64,000 nucleotides of DNA, taken from Vanilla planifolia (taxonomy: Eukaryota; Streptophyta; Magnoliopsida; Asparagales; Orchidaceae). The stretch is taken from contig CM043872.1 of the NCBI GenBank assembly GCA_023846275.1, positions 26,340,670 through 26,404,669 of the forward strand, written 5' to 3'. Under the pieces are notes generated by a model. It was not told the origin of the DNA. It searched no databases and saw nothing but the letters and a program-made list of their open reading frames with translations. The stretch's first letter is position 1. Every line of letters starts with the position of its first letter. The translations under genes were made by a program, and so were the position numbers. Below are positions 49,801-61,200 of this stretch, in pieces.

Positions 49801-50465
49801 GATGTAGGTAGGACTTTTCGCAGGTGTGTGGGAGTCGATGACGACGGGCTTTCTAAAATAGCCGATGGTTGCCGGAGGTTGAAGAAGCTGAACCTTTGCT
49901 ACTGTTCTCAAATCACAGACAAAGGGCTCAAGGAGCTTGCCCGCTTGGAAGAGCTTGCAGATCTCGAGCTTAGGGGCCTTGAAAACCTTACCTCTGAAGG
50001 CATCGCTGCTGTAGCCGTTGGTTGTAAAAGCCTGGTTGAGCTTAATTTGAAGCACTGCACCTCCCTGGATGATGCTTTCGTGTTTGCTCTGGCCCAATAC
50101 TCCCGAAATCTTCGTCAGGTAAGATCTCTTTCTTCGAATACCGAATCATGTTTTTGCACTTCATAATACTCTGATGCACCACAGTGTACTGCTCTGCCTT
50201 GCAGATTAATATATCAAACTGTCGAATCTCCGGTATTGGCCTTCTAAAGCTCCTTAGCTCTTTGAGGTGCCTTCAAGATGTGAAGCTGGTGCGGCTCGCT
50301 GGAGTTAGCGTGGAGTGCTTTGAGCTCGCATTGAGAGCTTCATTGTTGAAATTAAAGAAGTTGAAGTTGCATGGTTCATTAAGGATGCTTCTATCTCCTG
50401 AACTGCTGCAGATGCTTCAAGCCAGGGGTTGCAGGATTAGGTGGGTGGGCAAGCCATCTTCTTGA
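46842..50465 (+). CDS. FBL3: F-box/LRR-repeat protein, FBL3-like, 7 exons, 655 aa
   Basis: Exons: 46842-47492, 47668-47793, 48855-48959, 49142-49541, 49617-49746, 49824-50118, 50205-50465; all GT-AG and in frame. It is the substrate-binding subunit of an SCF E3 ubiquitin ligase: the F-box binds the SKP1/ASK adaptor and the leucine-rich repeats bind a target, which is unknown. The F-box lies at about residues 15-55 (VDLLVQILNHI...RKSFRLVCRSF). About 18 cysteine-containing LRRs follow (for example LRMDKCLGVTDVGLARVAVG, TIDLTCCHLLTDNALLAIA, LNLCYCSQITDKGLKEL). The C-terminus ARGCRIRW matches the FBL3 family end. Length agrees with Arabidopsis FBL3 (about 665 aa) as I recall it. Exon 1 is very GC-rich. 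No missing repeat or frameshift was seen. Confidence 0.93.
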
Positions 50466-52670
50466 TTACTTCCCCTGAAAACCTCGCAGATTTTAGTTTT
50501 GTTGCTTCATGTGTTCATCTTTTGTATAAAGAAGAGAGGCGTTGCTTATTAATTAGTGCGTGTGTTTGTTTTCTTAAGCTTCATATCTAATTGAGATAGT
50601 TGCCTGTTTATTTTGTGGCATGTGTCAAATCTTCCATCTTATTAGTTATGACATCTATTAATAGGTATCATAAGATAATTTTGGCTGGAATTTTTTAATT
50701 AATTAAATTATTTATATATTTTAATCATTAATTTTTGCAAAAAATAATATTTACTTTGTGTCCTCAGTCAAGCTGCTGATGTTGCCAGTCCAATATCCTC
50801 CTCTCTACTGGAAGTGATAGAGGATAATGTATAACTATGATATGTAATATCATTAGAATATATAATATACTTCTTATAATATATAAGTTAAAAAACTAAA
50901 TAGAATAACATTGATGAGATAAAATATTTAACATTTAAAATACATATATTATCTTATAAATACAAAACAAATATAAATTAGTTATATTTTAATGTCAAAG
51001 TTAGTTATACTTTATATAACTAATTTATCTTGATCGTCATTCGTTTTCAATACTTGACGTCGAAGTTAGCTTTTGAAATTTTTTTATGAACGCCAACTCT
51101 ATTTCTAGCATGTATAGCTTTTAATAGAATATTTTGTTAAATAAAGTAGAATGTGCGTAACATATATTAAAATATTTTAAAAATCCTGAGCCATATATTT
51201 AGTCAAATAAGGAAATAAATATTTTTAAATACAGATTTTTATATTATACACGTATATAAATATTTATATATGATATAAGAAAAAGTTTTATTTGTAAAAA
51301 ATTTCTGAGATTTATAATGAAATTATGTTTTCTATTAATATATGATGTTATATAGTTATAATATTGTATATGTTATTTTTATTTTATATATTATAAGTAT
51401 AGTTATATTTTATGTTTCATTATATACTATATTTATGTACTGTGTATGATAATATTATGAGTTTTAATCATGTTAAATAGCATAGGCAAAATATTATAAG
51501 ATGACACATTATCATCCGATCTTATGGTGGCAGTGACCCAAATTTATTATTCTTTTAATTTAAAAATTTTTAAATTGCTAGAGTTTTCATAAATTTTTAT
51601 TATTTAAATATTTTTTTATATAATATTGTTCATTTTTATGAGATAATTATTGATTTTGGATAGACAGTTGATATATGACTCCTAAATGTTTATAAAACTA
51701 TTTAATTAATTTAATTATTTATTCTTTTCTTCCCCACTTCCTTGCCTTCTTTTTCTTCAAAAAATATCTTATTTTTTTAACAAATTTTATTTAGAAAAAG
51801 GATTTTGTTCTATCAATTTCTATAATATATAATATAACAGAAATATTCAGTTTACGCCTTCTTAATTTTTTTTTTTTCAGATCTTAAGAGTTTTTATGTA
51901 AATTATTATTTTTCATTTTTACAACTTTTTTCTTCTTCAATCTTTTTGTTGAAATTGAATAACATTTGCATAATAAAAATCTTATATAAAAACCAACTTA
52001 AACAATTTTGGGTCAAGCAAAAATACATTAATTTTTTTTATATTGTTGATATATAAGTAAATATCAACAATATATATATTTATATATTTAAATTTACTTT
52101 TTATTCTAAAATAAATAACTATATTTAGAAGAAAAGAAAATCGGGTTACCATATCTTAAACATCTATACGTATTCCTATCAACTAGGTCACATTATTTTA
52201 CCTAATTGAATACCATCTAGCTTCGATATCACGTGTTATATGAGCTCTATATTAATATAATATAAATGATATCCATTAGTATAAAATCCAATTATTCTGT
52301 CATTCATATGTCGATAATATTTCACTATTTTATCCAATGATAAAAAAATCATTGAACATTGTAACAAAAAAAATTCAAAAGGCCAAAACAATCTATTCAT
52401 TTCACATGGCCCTTTGGTTAAGGGATAATCCTATTAAAAGAAATTCATTTTTTTCACATAAATCTAGAATATCGCTAATAAAAAAAAAAGAGAAAAAGCC
52501 AATACGTCTTGAATAATGGCTAGGGGCACCTTGATTTATGTATTTAATAAATAAATAATATTTTACATCTCTCTATTTATAATAAAAAAATATAGTGTTT
52601 GGTGGATGCCCCTAAACCCATCGTCCGTGAATATTGTAATTTGGAATCTTCGGATGCCAAATAATCAACG
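50466..52670. other. Intergenic spacer between the F-box and J-domain genes
   Basis: The first ~200 bp are presumably the 3' UTR of the F-box gene. The rest is AT-rich and no repeat or gene was recognised. Confidence 0.45.
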
Positions 52671-53020
52671 TAGGGTTTCAATAATTGCCGAGTTTTCTTG
52701 AACCTAACCCTAATTTTGGAGTTTGGGTTTGGTGTTTGAAGCCACGTGTGGACTAATCAATGTTTTGGATCTGAGCGAATGGTCAAATTTTCTGACTTGG
52801 AACCACTCAAAATAGGTTAGTTTTTTTATGTGATTTAATAATTAATATTTATAATTATTTTTGTCTCCTTTATTGAAAAATGATCGAATGGGGGAAGGCA
52901 CATGGCGGACAGCTGTAGCGAAATGTCACCGGCGAATACCGGTTGGCGGTCATGTACCAAGAAGCGTTCCAACACCAGGGCGACGAAAGAGAGGGGGAGG
53001 CTCACGTGTTATCACACGTG
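52671..53020 (+). promoter_or_regulatory. Promoter of the J-domain gene: telo-box pair and three G-boxes
   Basis: Telo-box-type motifs occur as TAGGGTTT (52671-52678, inverted) and AACCCTAA (52706-52713). Three CACGTG G-boxes follow at 52743-52748, 53003-53008 and 53015-53020. The last two sit 12 bp apart as CACGTGttatcaCACGTG, an arrangement typical of bZIP/bHLH targets such as ABRE elements. The layout suggests growth-linked basal expression with stress or light control; this is inference from motifs only. Confidence 0.55.
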
Positions 53021-53157
53021 TCGAGACTAACGGTAACCTCGTCTCCCCCGCAAACGGCGCGCCCCATTCTTTCAAAATCTCCAAAAAGGTCGAACCGTTT
53101 CGCTTCTCGCTTCTGATTGCTGTACTGTGCTTTCTGTTTGCGTTATCAAAGGAGACT

Positions 53158-53199
53158 ATGGAGCCCCACAAGCCAAGAAAAAGGGATGATGTTATGTGA
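53158..53199 (+). other. Short upstream ORF of the J-domain gene
   Basis: ATG at 53158 encodes 13 residues (MEPHKPRKRDDVM) ending at 53199, 17 nt before the main ATG at 53217. The small gap makes re-initiation inefficient, so it could limit translation if it lies in the mRNA. Confidence 0.4.
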
Positions 53200-53216
53200 A
53201 GCCGCAGCGGGAAGAG

Positions 53217-54866
53217 ATGTGGAAAAGTGGGATGGAGGAGGAGGTGGAGAAGAAGGCCAAGCTCGTGAGGAATATCTGCTTCATCTCCTCCGCGTTTGCT
53301 TCGTGCCATCATCTCCGGCAGGACGCCCAGAAGAAGGTTTTCATTGATTGGTACCTCATCCTTGGAGTAAGCCTCTCTTCTTGAAATCACTCTTGTTTTT
53401 CCCTGCAAATTTTTGCCCTCTTCAACTAGTTCTGAATCGATGGAAGGTTGGCGAGGATTCGGAGTTGGACGCGATTCGACGGCAATACCGGCAAATGGGT
53501 ACGTTGCGGATTGAATCAAAATGCCATTTTGTTTAAGCTAATGTGTCTTGCTTTTGTTTGCAATCCTCCGTAGCGCTGCAGCTTCATCCGGATAAGAACA
53601 AGCACCCAAAGGCAGAGGTGGCCTTCAAACTCGTCTCAGAGGTGGGGATTCCTTCTTTAGTCTTCCTTAATTTTTCTTCTTTTCTCTCCATTTCGTTCAT
53701 ATTCCTACAAGATAGAGTAGCATTAAACTAAAAAAGATTAGGTGCAACTACTCGATCAGGGAAGAGAAGTAGGTTGCCAAACGAAGACAGACAACCTCCA
53801 TTTTTCTCAGAACGGAGCTTTCAAGTAGCTCCCATATCCTAATTACAATTCAAAAAAATTGATGGACTTAGTTTGCATCGTCGAAGACTGCTAAAAAATA
53901 TTTTTTAGTTTAATATGAAACGAATTCTAACTAATCTACTTGTAGTAGAAGCAACAAAGACGTTCTGTTATTCTACTTTCTTTTGTAAATCTCTTAAATG
54001 AAGAAGGCCTCCATCACTCATTTTTTGTACTTTGGCTTGCTCCATCTTATCTTGCTTATGGAGTTGGATTTAAGAGAGATAAGTTTTGCATTCATGTTCA
54101 CTTATGATGGAGCTCTTGCTACTTTTTACTTTTTCAGTAAATACATTTGTCTCTTCCTTTTATTTTTACATTGTTTATTAGCATTAGTTGAGGTCAACAT
54201 CTACCAAACTATAATCATCAAGCAATAATTGATTTAATAAAATAACAGATTCCTAAACCCCTTGCATAAAAAAGACTTATCTGCCACCTGATGTAGTAAG
54301 TTCATGATTGGAATAGGTGATTGATTTAGGTTCAAATGCAGGCTTATGCTTGTCTTTCTGATAAAGCTCGAAGAAAAAACTTCAACTCCGAGAAGAGGAG
54401 AAACTTCTGCAAGGAATGCTACAAAAAGTGGCTATCCAATCAGCTAAAGAACAACGATAATGGTGGCAACAAGAGCTACAACGAGGACAACGGCAATAAC
54501 AACAACAACGGTCAGCCAAGGCCCAAGAAACAAACTTCCACAGATCGAGTAAGGCGATGCCAAATTCTACAAGCATGGAAGCAAGTGCAGAAGCGGTTTA
54601 GGGATGAATCTCGAGTGATTGAGAGCTGCCTAAGAACAACCATGAAAGCATCTGGAAGCGAGTCGCCTCTGTTTGATCCTTGTGACCGCAATCAGTTTCC
54701 CAACTATCCCCATCGAAGAACCTCCTTGCCCATGGGAAGCTCGTCTGGTTATAGCTTCTTTCAGCATGAACAAAACTGTAGCCAGGATTCCTACGAGTCG
54801 CCTGTTTATCAGGTAAGGTCTGATGGTTGTGGAAGAAGAACAACAAAGTATAGTTTTAGATTCTGA
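53217..54866 (+). CDS. Small J-domain (DnaJ/HSP40-like) protein, 4 exons, 264 aa
   Basis: Exons: 53217-53366, 53447-53498, 53574-53641, 54342-54866; GT-AG and in frame. J-domain proteins stimulate the ATPase of HSP70; the client is unknown. The J-domain spans about residues 42-104: FIDWYLILGV, IRRQYRQMALQLHPDKNKHP with HPD at 72-74, then AFKLVSEAYACLSD. It is followed by a Cys pair (CKEC, 113-116), an Asn-rich low-complexity stretch (127-148) and a serine-rich tail ending in YSFRF. No G/F region or zinc-finger domain, so it is a type III member, resembling small plant proteins of unknown client. The start is the first ATG after an in-frame stop at 53187; a second ATG at 53232 is possible. Unusually, the tail contains a perfect unused donor (CAG/GTAAGG at about 54813). 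Confidence 0.9.
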
Positions 54867-55046
54867 AACACAATTTATGAAATGTAACTTCTCATTGTTT
54901 ACCACTTGCTGTATTATTTTGCCATCCAAGATTGCCTTTTTATTTGAATCTAAAACTTTGTTGACATCAAGGAGAGCTATAATGGGAGAAACAAAACTAA
55001 CAAGGCCAATATAAAACCTTGCAAGTACAGGAAGGTTGTTGGGTTC

Positions 55047-55495
55047 TAGTTAAAAGGCTTTGAACATTGGTGACATGTATCAAATTTTTTGGCACGAGTA
55101 TTTAATCGAATAACTTTGTAAGCATAGATCATGACAAAACTATAATGCACAAAGCATTTTTTTTTATAAATTAATAAGAAGAAGAAGGCTTTGTCCAAAT
55201 TTCAATTGTGGACCTCTTTTTTTGGAAGATGAAGTCAATAATACTACATGAGCTATAACTTACTGGCTACTAAGTTGCTATATGAACATTAGTGGATGAG
55301 CATGAGTTGGAGGGAGTCACTCTAACCAAATATCATTAAGAGCATTGAATATGGCAGTTAAGGTCAAAGCAACTTGCTAAACTTAGCTCAAATACTTTGA
55401 ATATTAATGATATGTACCACTTTATTTTGATAAAAGTATACAAATAGATGACTTAGTAAGAACAAATCATGATAGAACTATAATACACATAGAAG
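55047..55495. repeat. Two diverged copies of a ~110-bp unit
   Basis: Segments 55047-55155 and 55388-55495 share GCTTTGAACATT-type starts, GACATGTA, AATCGAATAACTT/AATAGATGACTT, and CATGA-AAAACTATAATGCACA-like ends. They are separated by about 230 bp of other sequence. Confidence 0.55.
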
Positions 55496-57340
55496 GTTGT
55501 AAAAAGAATAATCAAAGATACTCCAAAGGGGGGCCCCTTCGAGTTGTCATGAACAAAACTATTGATCCTTTAGTGGCTCAATCACAATTTTTCTTTTTCT
55601 CAATTCTTTTTTTGTATTTCAACCTATTTAATAAATTCTGAGTGATTCATTACCAGAAGTATTGTTTCAATCTCTCAATAATAGATCTTTATGTTAGATT
55701 TATGAAAATAATAAATGACAAAAGAATTAAAACTGTAAAAGAGATAATATTTTGCTAAATTTTGGAATACCTTGTTTCACCCTTATTTTCTAATTTTATA
55801 AATGTTTAAATATAATATTTTATTATAAAAATATTTTTTTATTTTTTATTTCTTACATATTTCATCAAATTTCTTCATATGTTTACTTACATGACAACAA
55901 GCTTTAGAAACTATTGTCTCAATTAGGTCCAAAAATGATTATGTTTCAATAGAAACATTAATTGATTAGAAACATTAATTTATGAATCGACATAATCATG
56001 GTTAAAATTCAACATTAATAGCAAGTAAGACTTTTTGTTATGGGTTGCTTTATTTTGGGCATTGTCATAAGCAAAGTGAGAAGAAGATAAAAAACATTTG
56101 GATAGATTTGCTATGTAGTTAAGGAGGGGTAGGGGATGGAAAGAGAAGCGTGCTATTTTTTTATTTGTTATCATAGGCTTGTTTAAACTTCTTTGTTTAG
56201 CACACATTTTGCATGCTTAAGCCAAAACTTTATCTTCATATAATAATTCAAGCCAAATTATTTAATTAATTTATACATTAATTTATCAAGATATTATCAA
56301 GCACACTATTACATATGTTGAAACAAATAGATTAGAATATCATATGAATTTTCATATTTATCTATTTTTCACTTATATTTTATGATAATAGCATTGTTTA
56401 TGAGATAATTGATCATTATATAATATCATTAAGGACACATAATGATATGATAGAAATATAATTGATTTATTTTTTAAAATATTTTTTTTATAGCTTATTA
56501 GGGTTATTCTTTTATTTGATAAGATTTATTAATATTGTTTTGATTCATTACTTAGCTTATTTATCTCTTGAAGCCTTAATCATTGATAGCTTATACTTTT
56601 CTTTTATAATTTTTTAATATAAAAAAATTTTATAAGAAATAGATTAGATTAAAAAAATGTGATTCTCTTGAATATTTTTTTAAGTTAATAATTATTCATA
56701 ATTCTTTATAACAAAACTTTAATTCATCAAAACTAATAAAACTAAACACTCATTCAACATATTATCTTCATGTCAACCACACGTAAATTCCAACTATACT
56801 CTCCAAATGTGTTTAATGACAATAATGATATATTGTCTTGTTAACATTATTATTTCATAAATAATCATTGATAATTATAATTTTGGAGAAAATAATGATA
56901 TCGATCTTCATTATTATTTTAAAAATATTTTAATTAATTTTAAATATGTAAATTGAATGAACAAAATTTTTATAAAAGAATTTATTTAATCGTATTTTTC
57001 AAAACGTTAATATTAGAAATATTAAGCAAAACTGAGAGTCGTTTTCTCCCTCCTTTGACTGCAATGTCAGTCTACTTTGATACTCTATGCAATAATGACC
57101 GTCCGATGATGATCGCTTGGCTGTTGCAACACATGCAGGATACTTCGCTCTAATTTAGTGTTCACCTCCCGAGGTGCTATGTTTTCCCTTACGCGGCGCT
57201 CCATTGCGGACTTCAAATCTCATTCGTGTTGCGGATCTCGCAGCAGATTTCAACGGCGAACGAGACGGCAACTTACGGCTTCTGCGGTTCGATACGCCCG
57301 CGGGGAATGTTAATGTGTCCCAAATGGCCAATCGCTTCGC
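55496..57340. other. Intergenic spacer before the GATA gene
   Basis: AT-rich to about 57020, then GC-richer promoter-like DNA. No transposon or gene is recognised. Open frames at 57174-57374 show no domain and probably reflect promoter composition. Confidence 0.4.
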
Positions 57341-57348
57341 CGATCTCT

Positions 57349-57495
57349 TTTATATTATTTTCTTCGAGCGATAAAACAACTCTTTTTTGCTCCTCATTCC
57401 CTCCATTACTTTTCGCCACCGCTGCCTCTTCCCTCTGCAATTTTCCATTTCCCTCCATCCTCCGGAGTCTCTCTCTCTCTCTCTTCTCTCTCTCT
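57349..57495 (+). promoter_or_regulatory. Candidate promoter and CT-repeat leader of the GATA gene
   Basis: A TATA-like TTTATATT at 57349-57356 is followed by pyrimidine-rich sequence and an interrupted (CT)n microsatellite at 57468-57495. CT repeats are common in plant leaders. If transcription starts near 57385 the leader is about 300 nt. Confidence 0.45.
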
Positions 57496-57497
57496 GA

Positions 57498-57581
57498 ATG
57501 AAATCTGGTCTCCGCTTCCCTCGCTTACTTCACCGGTTGGCACTGTCTGCGTGTTTGCTTCTCGCTGTTTCCAGTGTATAG
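57498..57581 (+). other. Upstream ORF of the GATA gene (27 codons)
   Basis: ATG at 57498 to TAG at 57579-57581 encodes a short Leu-rich peptide, 106 nt before the main ATG. It lies after the CT repeat, hence probably within the mRNA. Its effect on translation is unknown. Confidence 0.35.
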
Positions 57582-57687
57582 CTGGTAGTTGTGGTAGAGA
57601 GCGGAGAGCACGAGTGTGTCGTCGATCAGGCGAGTGCTGGTGTGTGGTGAACTCCATTTGGGCTTAGATCAGTAGATCTAGAAAGGG

Positions 57688-58269
57688 ATGGATCTCCAGT
57701 GCTGTAATGTGAGTTTGATTCATTGGATCTCTCACTCTGCTCAGCTTCCCCTGTGTCTATTCGATTCGTTTTTGGCTCAGCGAAGCGATCTGGTTTCAGG
57801 GAACGGGATCTGTCGATCTAGCAGCGCATCGGAGCAATATTGGCTGTGGAGAGCTTGCTTCCGATGGATCAAAGAGCTGTGCGGACTGCCAGACGACGAA
57901 GACTCCGTTATGGAGGTGCGGCCCTTCGGGACCCAAGGTTTGTTTTCCGATTCCTATTCCCGATTCGAGCAATTCGTTTTTTAAAATAATTAATAGAATC
58001 GGATCTTTGTGATTGAGATGTGCAAGTAATGATCGCAGTCTCTTTGCAACGCTTGCGGTATTCGATACAGTAAGAAGCGAAGGGTGGTTGTGGGATTCAA
58101 GGAGCGTAGGTTGGGAGGAGAACGCAGGGGCAGAATAGAGGAGATTATGCGTAAGATGAGGATGGTAGGTTTGGGAAGGCGAATGATGCGGAAGCAGGAA
58201 GGCATGGGAGAAGAAGAGGAAGCTGCTCTTCTTTTAATGGCTATTTCTTCTGGTTTCTTGTATGTTTAG
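57688..58269 (+). CDS. Class-B GATA zinc-finger transcription factor with LLM domain, 3 exons, 129 aa
   Basis: Exons: 57688-57708, 57800-57937, 58039-58269. It is a nuclear DNA-binding protein recognising GATA sites. The finger (CADC, TTKTPLWRCGPSGPK, then SLCNACGIRYSKKRR) gives the plant C-x2-C-x18-C-x2-C spacing. It is split by intron 2 after GPK, as usual in this family. A basic stretch follows, and the C-terminus EEEEAALLLMAISSG carries the Leu-Leu-Met (LLM) domain of class-B factors such as GATA15/16/17, which act in greening, branching and flowering. Length fits that small group. Exon 1 encodes only seven residues (MDLQCCN). I inferred it because the zinc-finger exon has no in-frame ATG before a stop, while ATG at 57688 plus a GTGAGT donor and a TTTCAG acceptor restore frame. 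Oddity: Cys where Gly or Asn is usual in PLWR-x-GP. Confidence 0.9.
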
Positions 58270-61200
58270 CTTCCATTTGTTCCTCCTTGCTTACCTTGTT
58301 CCTTGTTCGGATGGTGGGGATGGACCTTATATTATATATTTAGAGCTCTAACCTCTATTCTTATCTTGAATGATGCCGATGGTGATGCCATCGTCGCGTA
58401 TGCTTATCTATTGCAAGTGTAGGAAACAAATGATTATTTCAGGGAGAATGGCAGGCGTGATATTAGAGATGATCTGGGATTCGGTCCAATGAGCTAGTTT
58501 TCTTTTCTAGGTTTAGGATTGCACATTTTTTGAAGTTTATATAAATATTATTACTCCTTTTAACTCTGGAAAAAAAGTCATCAAATGACTTCCAAGTGTG
58601 TCTTTTATGTTAACTAAAGGAATAATTTTTTAAATAAATGTTTTTTAATTAATATAGAATAGAAATATCTGAAAAAGTGAAATTGTAACGTTAATGTTAC
58701 TGTCATCATTAGTTGAAAGCAAAACGCCATTTAGGCTTTTGTTTATGTGCTTTATTTTAGCTTAAAAGGCCAACTCCTAGAAGTTCGTTACCGTAGATTT
58801 TCAGATAAAGAGTTTGGAGGATGTGTTAAGAAATAAAGTTTAAATTTGCTGCTGAATCTATTGAGCATCATCTTCCAATCTTTCAAACGAGTGTAAGATG
58901 TGCTTAAAAGCAATGCCAGAAGATGATGTATTATCGCAATGTTTCGTTGTTGTGGAGTGGAATTTGTACTTGTTGATTGCACATCTACAGTGATCATTGA
59001 TAGGTGTTGTATGTGACATGAAATCATTCCGAAGCCCTGTTCCATGTTTGGGTTTAAATTTAAATATGATTCAACTAAAAAATGTTACTCTATAACCACA
59101 AATGATGTTAGAGGATATTGTGTTGATAAGTAAATATTTGAGTTGATATGACAAGAGTAGGTAGCATAGTGAGCATATCATCTATCTAAAGATCTAATAG
59201 AACTGAGCACTAGAGTGTTTTGCCTAGTTGTTGAAAAACATAATTTTGTTAAATTTAATGTATTTTATTATTTTATTTGATCATTTGAAGAATAATTGAG
59301 AAAAAGTTTGATAAATTTAATGATTTCTTTGATCAATCAGACCAATATGTGTTTTAGATCTTAAACAAATTTAGAGATGTTTATAGAATGTTAGAATTGA
59401 TAACACTTCTTAGTTCTCAATAATTTTAGTGTTTTCAAAAGTTATGTATATTCTTATATTAGGTAGATTCAAAATTTTAAATATATTCATGAGTATAAAT
59501 TTTTAGGATATGGGTATATCAAAATACTTGTAGATCTTCAACAAGCATCACATGTTTTTTTTTTGGAGACCTAACATAAGCTTGGACGTATTATAAGTCA
59601 TTTGGGGTTATTAGAGGTATAGGTTTCATCCTAACCACCCCAAACAATTGGAAACAAATGAGAAAATTTTGGATAATCATTTGGAATAGATAGCAACTAA
59701 ATAGAGTTAATCATTCGAAGATTTAGAATTGTTTATTAATTATGTATATAAGTACTTAGGTTGTGTTTGTAACTTTAGCTTATGTTATTGTATTATTGTT
59801 TCCTCCATGATATGGAACACTTCAAGTTAGATTGGAAGTGATTTTCTCTAGGCTTTTGATTATCGATATAACTCTCGTTGAAATCATGAAAATACAGTTC
59901 CTTCTCCTCACTCAAGTGAATCTTTTACAATACAATTTCCTATCCTCTTTGTTCTACAACATTTGAGTTCTATTTTGGTCATTGGCTTAGTTAAAGTTAA
60001 CGTGGAATTCTAAATGTCATACATGCTTGCCACATTCACTTGCTTGACAAAAACTAAACTAACAACCCATCAAAGGCCCAACAAAACCCTAATGCAATTT
60101 ACTAAAATTCATTAAATTTTCATTGTTTTAAAAGCTCTCCTCCTTCAATTGTAAAGATTTCAAACTTAAAATTTTGTTGAATACTTATATCTAACATTTC
60201 ACAACTTAATCTATTTGAGATAAAATATTCAGTTTTGCATTATAAACTCAATAATCGCAATACTTAAATAATTATCAATAAACACTTACATGCTTGCATC
60301 ATTATCAATAATATCTCTAAGTTTTCATATCAATCTACCTCAACATGGTTTGGATGATGAAGAGCCAATGGTTTGGTCACCTTGTGCGATCATATTTTTA
60401 GTGTGAACCACTTAATGTGGATATCTTTCACACAAAACCCAATCCTCTATAACAAAACAAGATATAACCACCACGAGCTTAGAAAAATGACCATCTACAA
60501 ATAAAGAATAATATCAACATCTATTTATTTGACACCAACTTCTTCTATTGTGAGTTCTAGCAAATTGCCTTGTTAATAGAATGCTGCTACGACTTCTAGT
60601 TTGACGAGAATAACATTCACTTCAAACACTTGAAGAGCATGTAGGCATTTTGCCTATACAAATAGGCATCCAAAACACCAAAATTTAACTCCCCATATCC
60701 TCATCAAGGATCCTTAGCAAATTGTTCAAAATCTTTAACAATCTTTAACCTCTATACTACACTTTATCAATCATAAAACAAAATTCTTATCAAAGAATCA
60801 ACATCTCAACTTATGTCAACAAAAACATTACTTCATTTGGATACTTCAATATAATAAGCCATAAACTAATGACATATTATTGATATTCATAAATTGGCAA
60901 TCATCAATATGTTATATAATGAGTGCTTCTTTGTCAAAGACACAACTTGTGGATTGGGCAAAAATATTATAAACATGTGATTGATAAGTTATTGTAAAAA
61001 GTTTAAAAGACAATATTAGTTACAAACAAAGTTCAGTTGAAAATTAGTGAAGTAACTCAATATGATATTCACATACCATATAATGGATGACAATGGCATA
61101 TACAAGCTTAGATTGATTAGAACATCGGAAACTTTTCGTAATAGCTCTTTGTGAGCTCTTTTGGGCCAAGCCAACTATTGGATCAATGATATCTAACCCC

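Noticed and set aside
52861..53519. Long frames on both strands ahead of the J-domain gene
   Set aside because: They start at non-ATG codons or cross the promoter G-boxes; the minus-strand frame covers real J-domain exons and has no domain.
57174..57501. Frames before the GATA gene considered as a separate upstream gene or exon
   Set aside because: No domain, no good donor joining to the GATA exons, and sequence looks like promoter and CT-rich leader.
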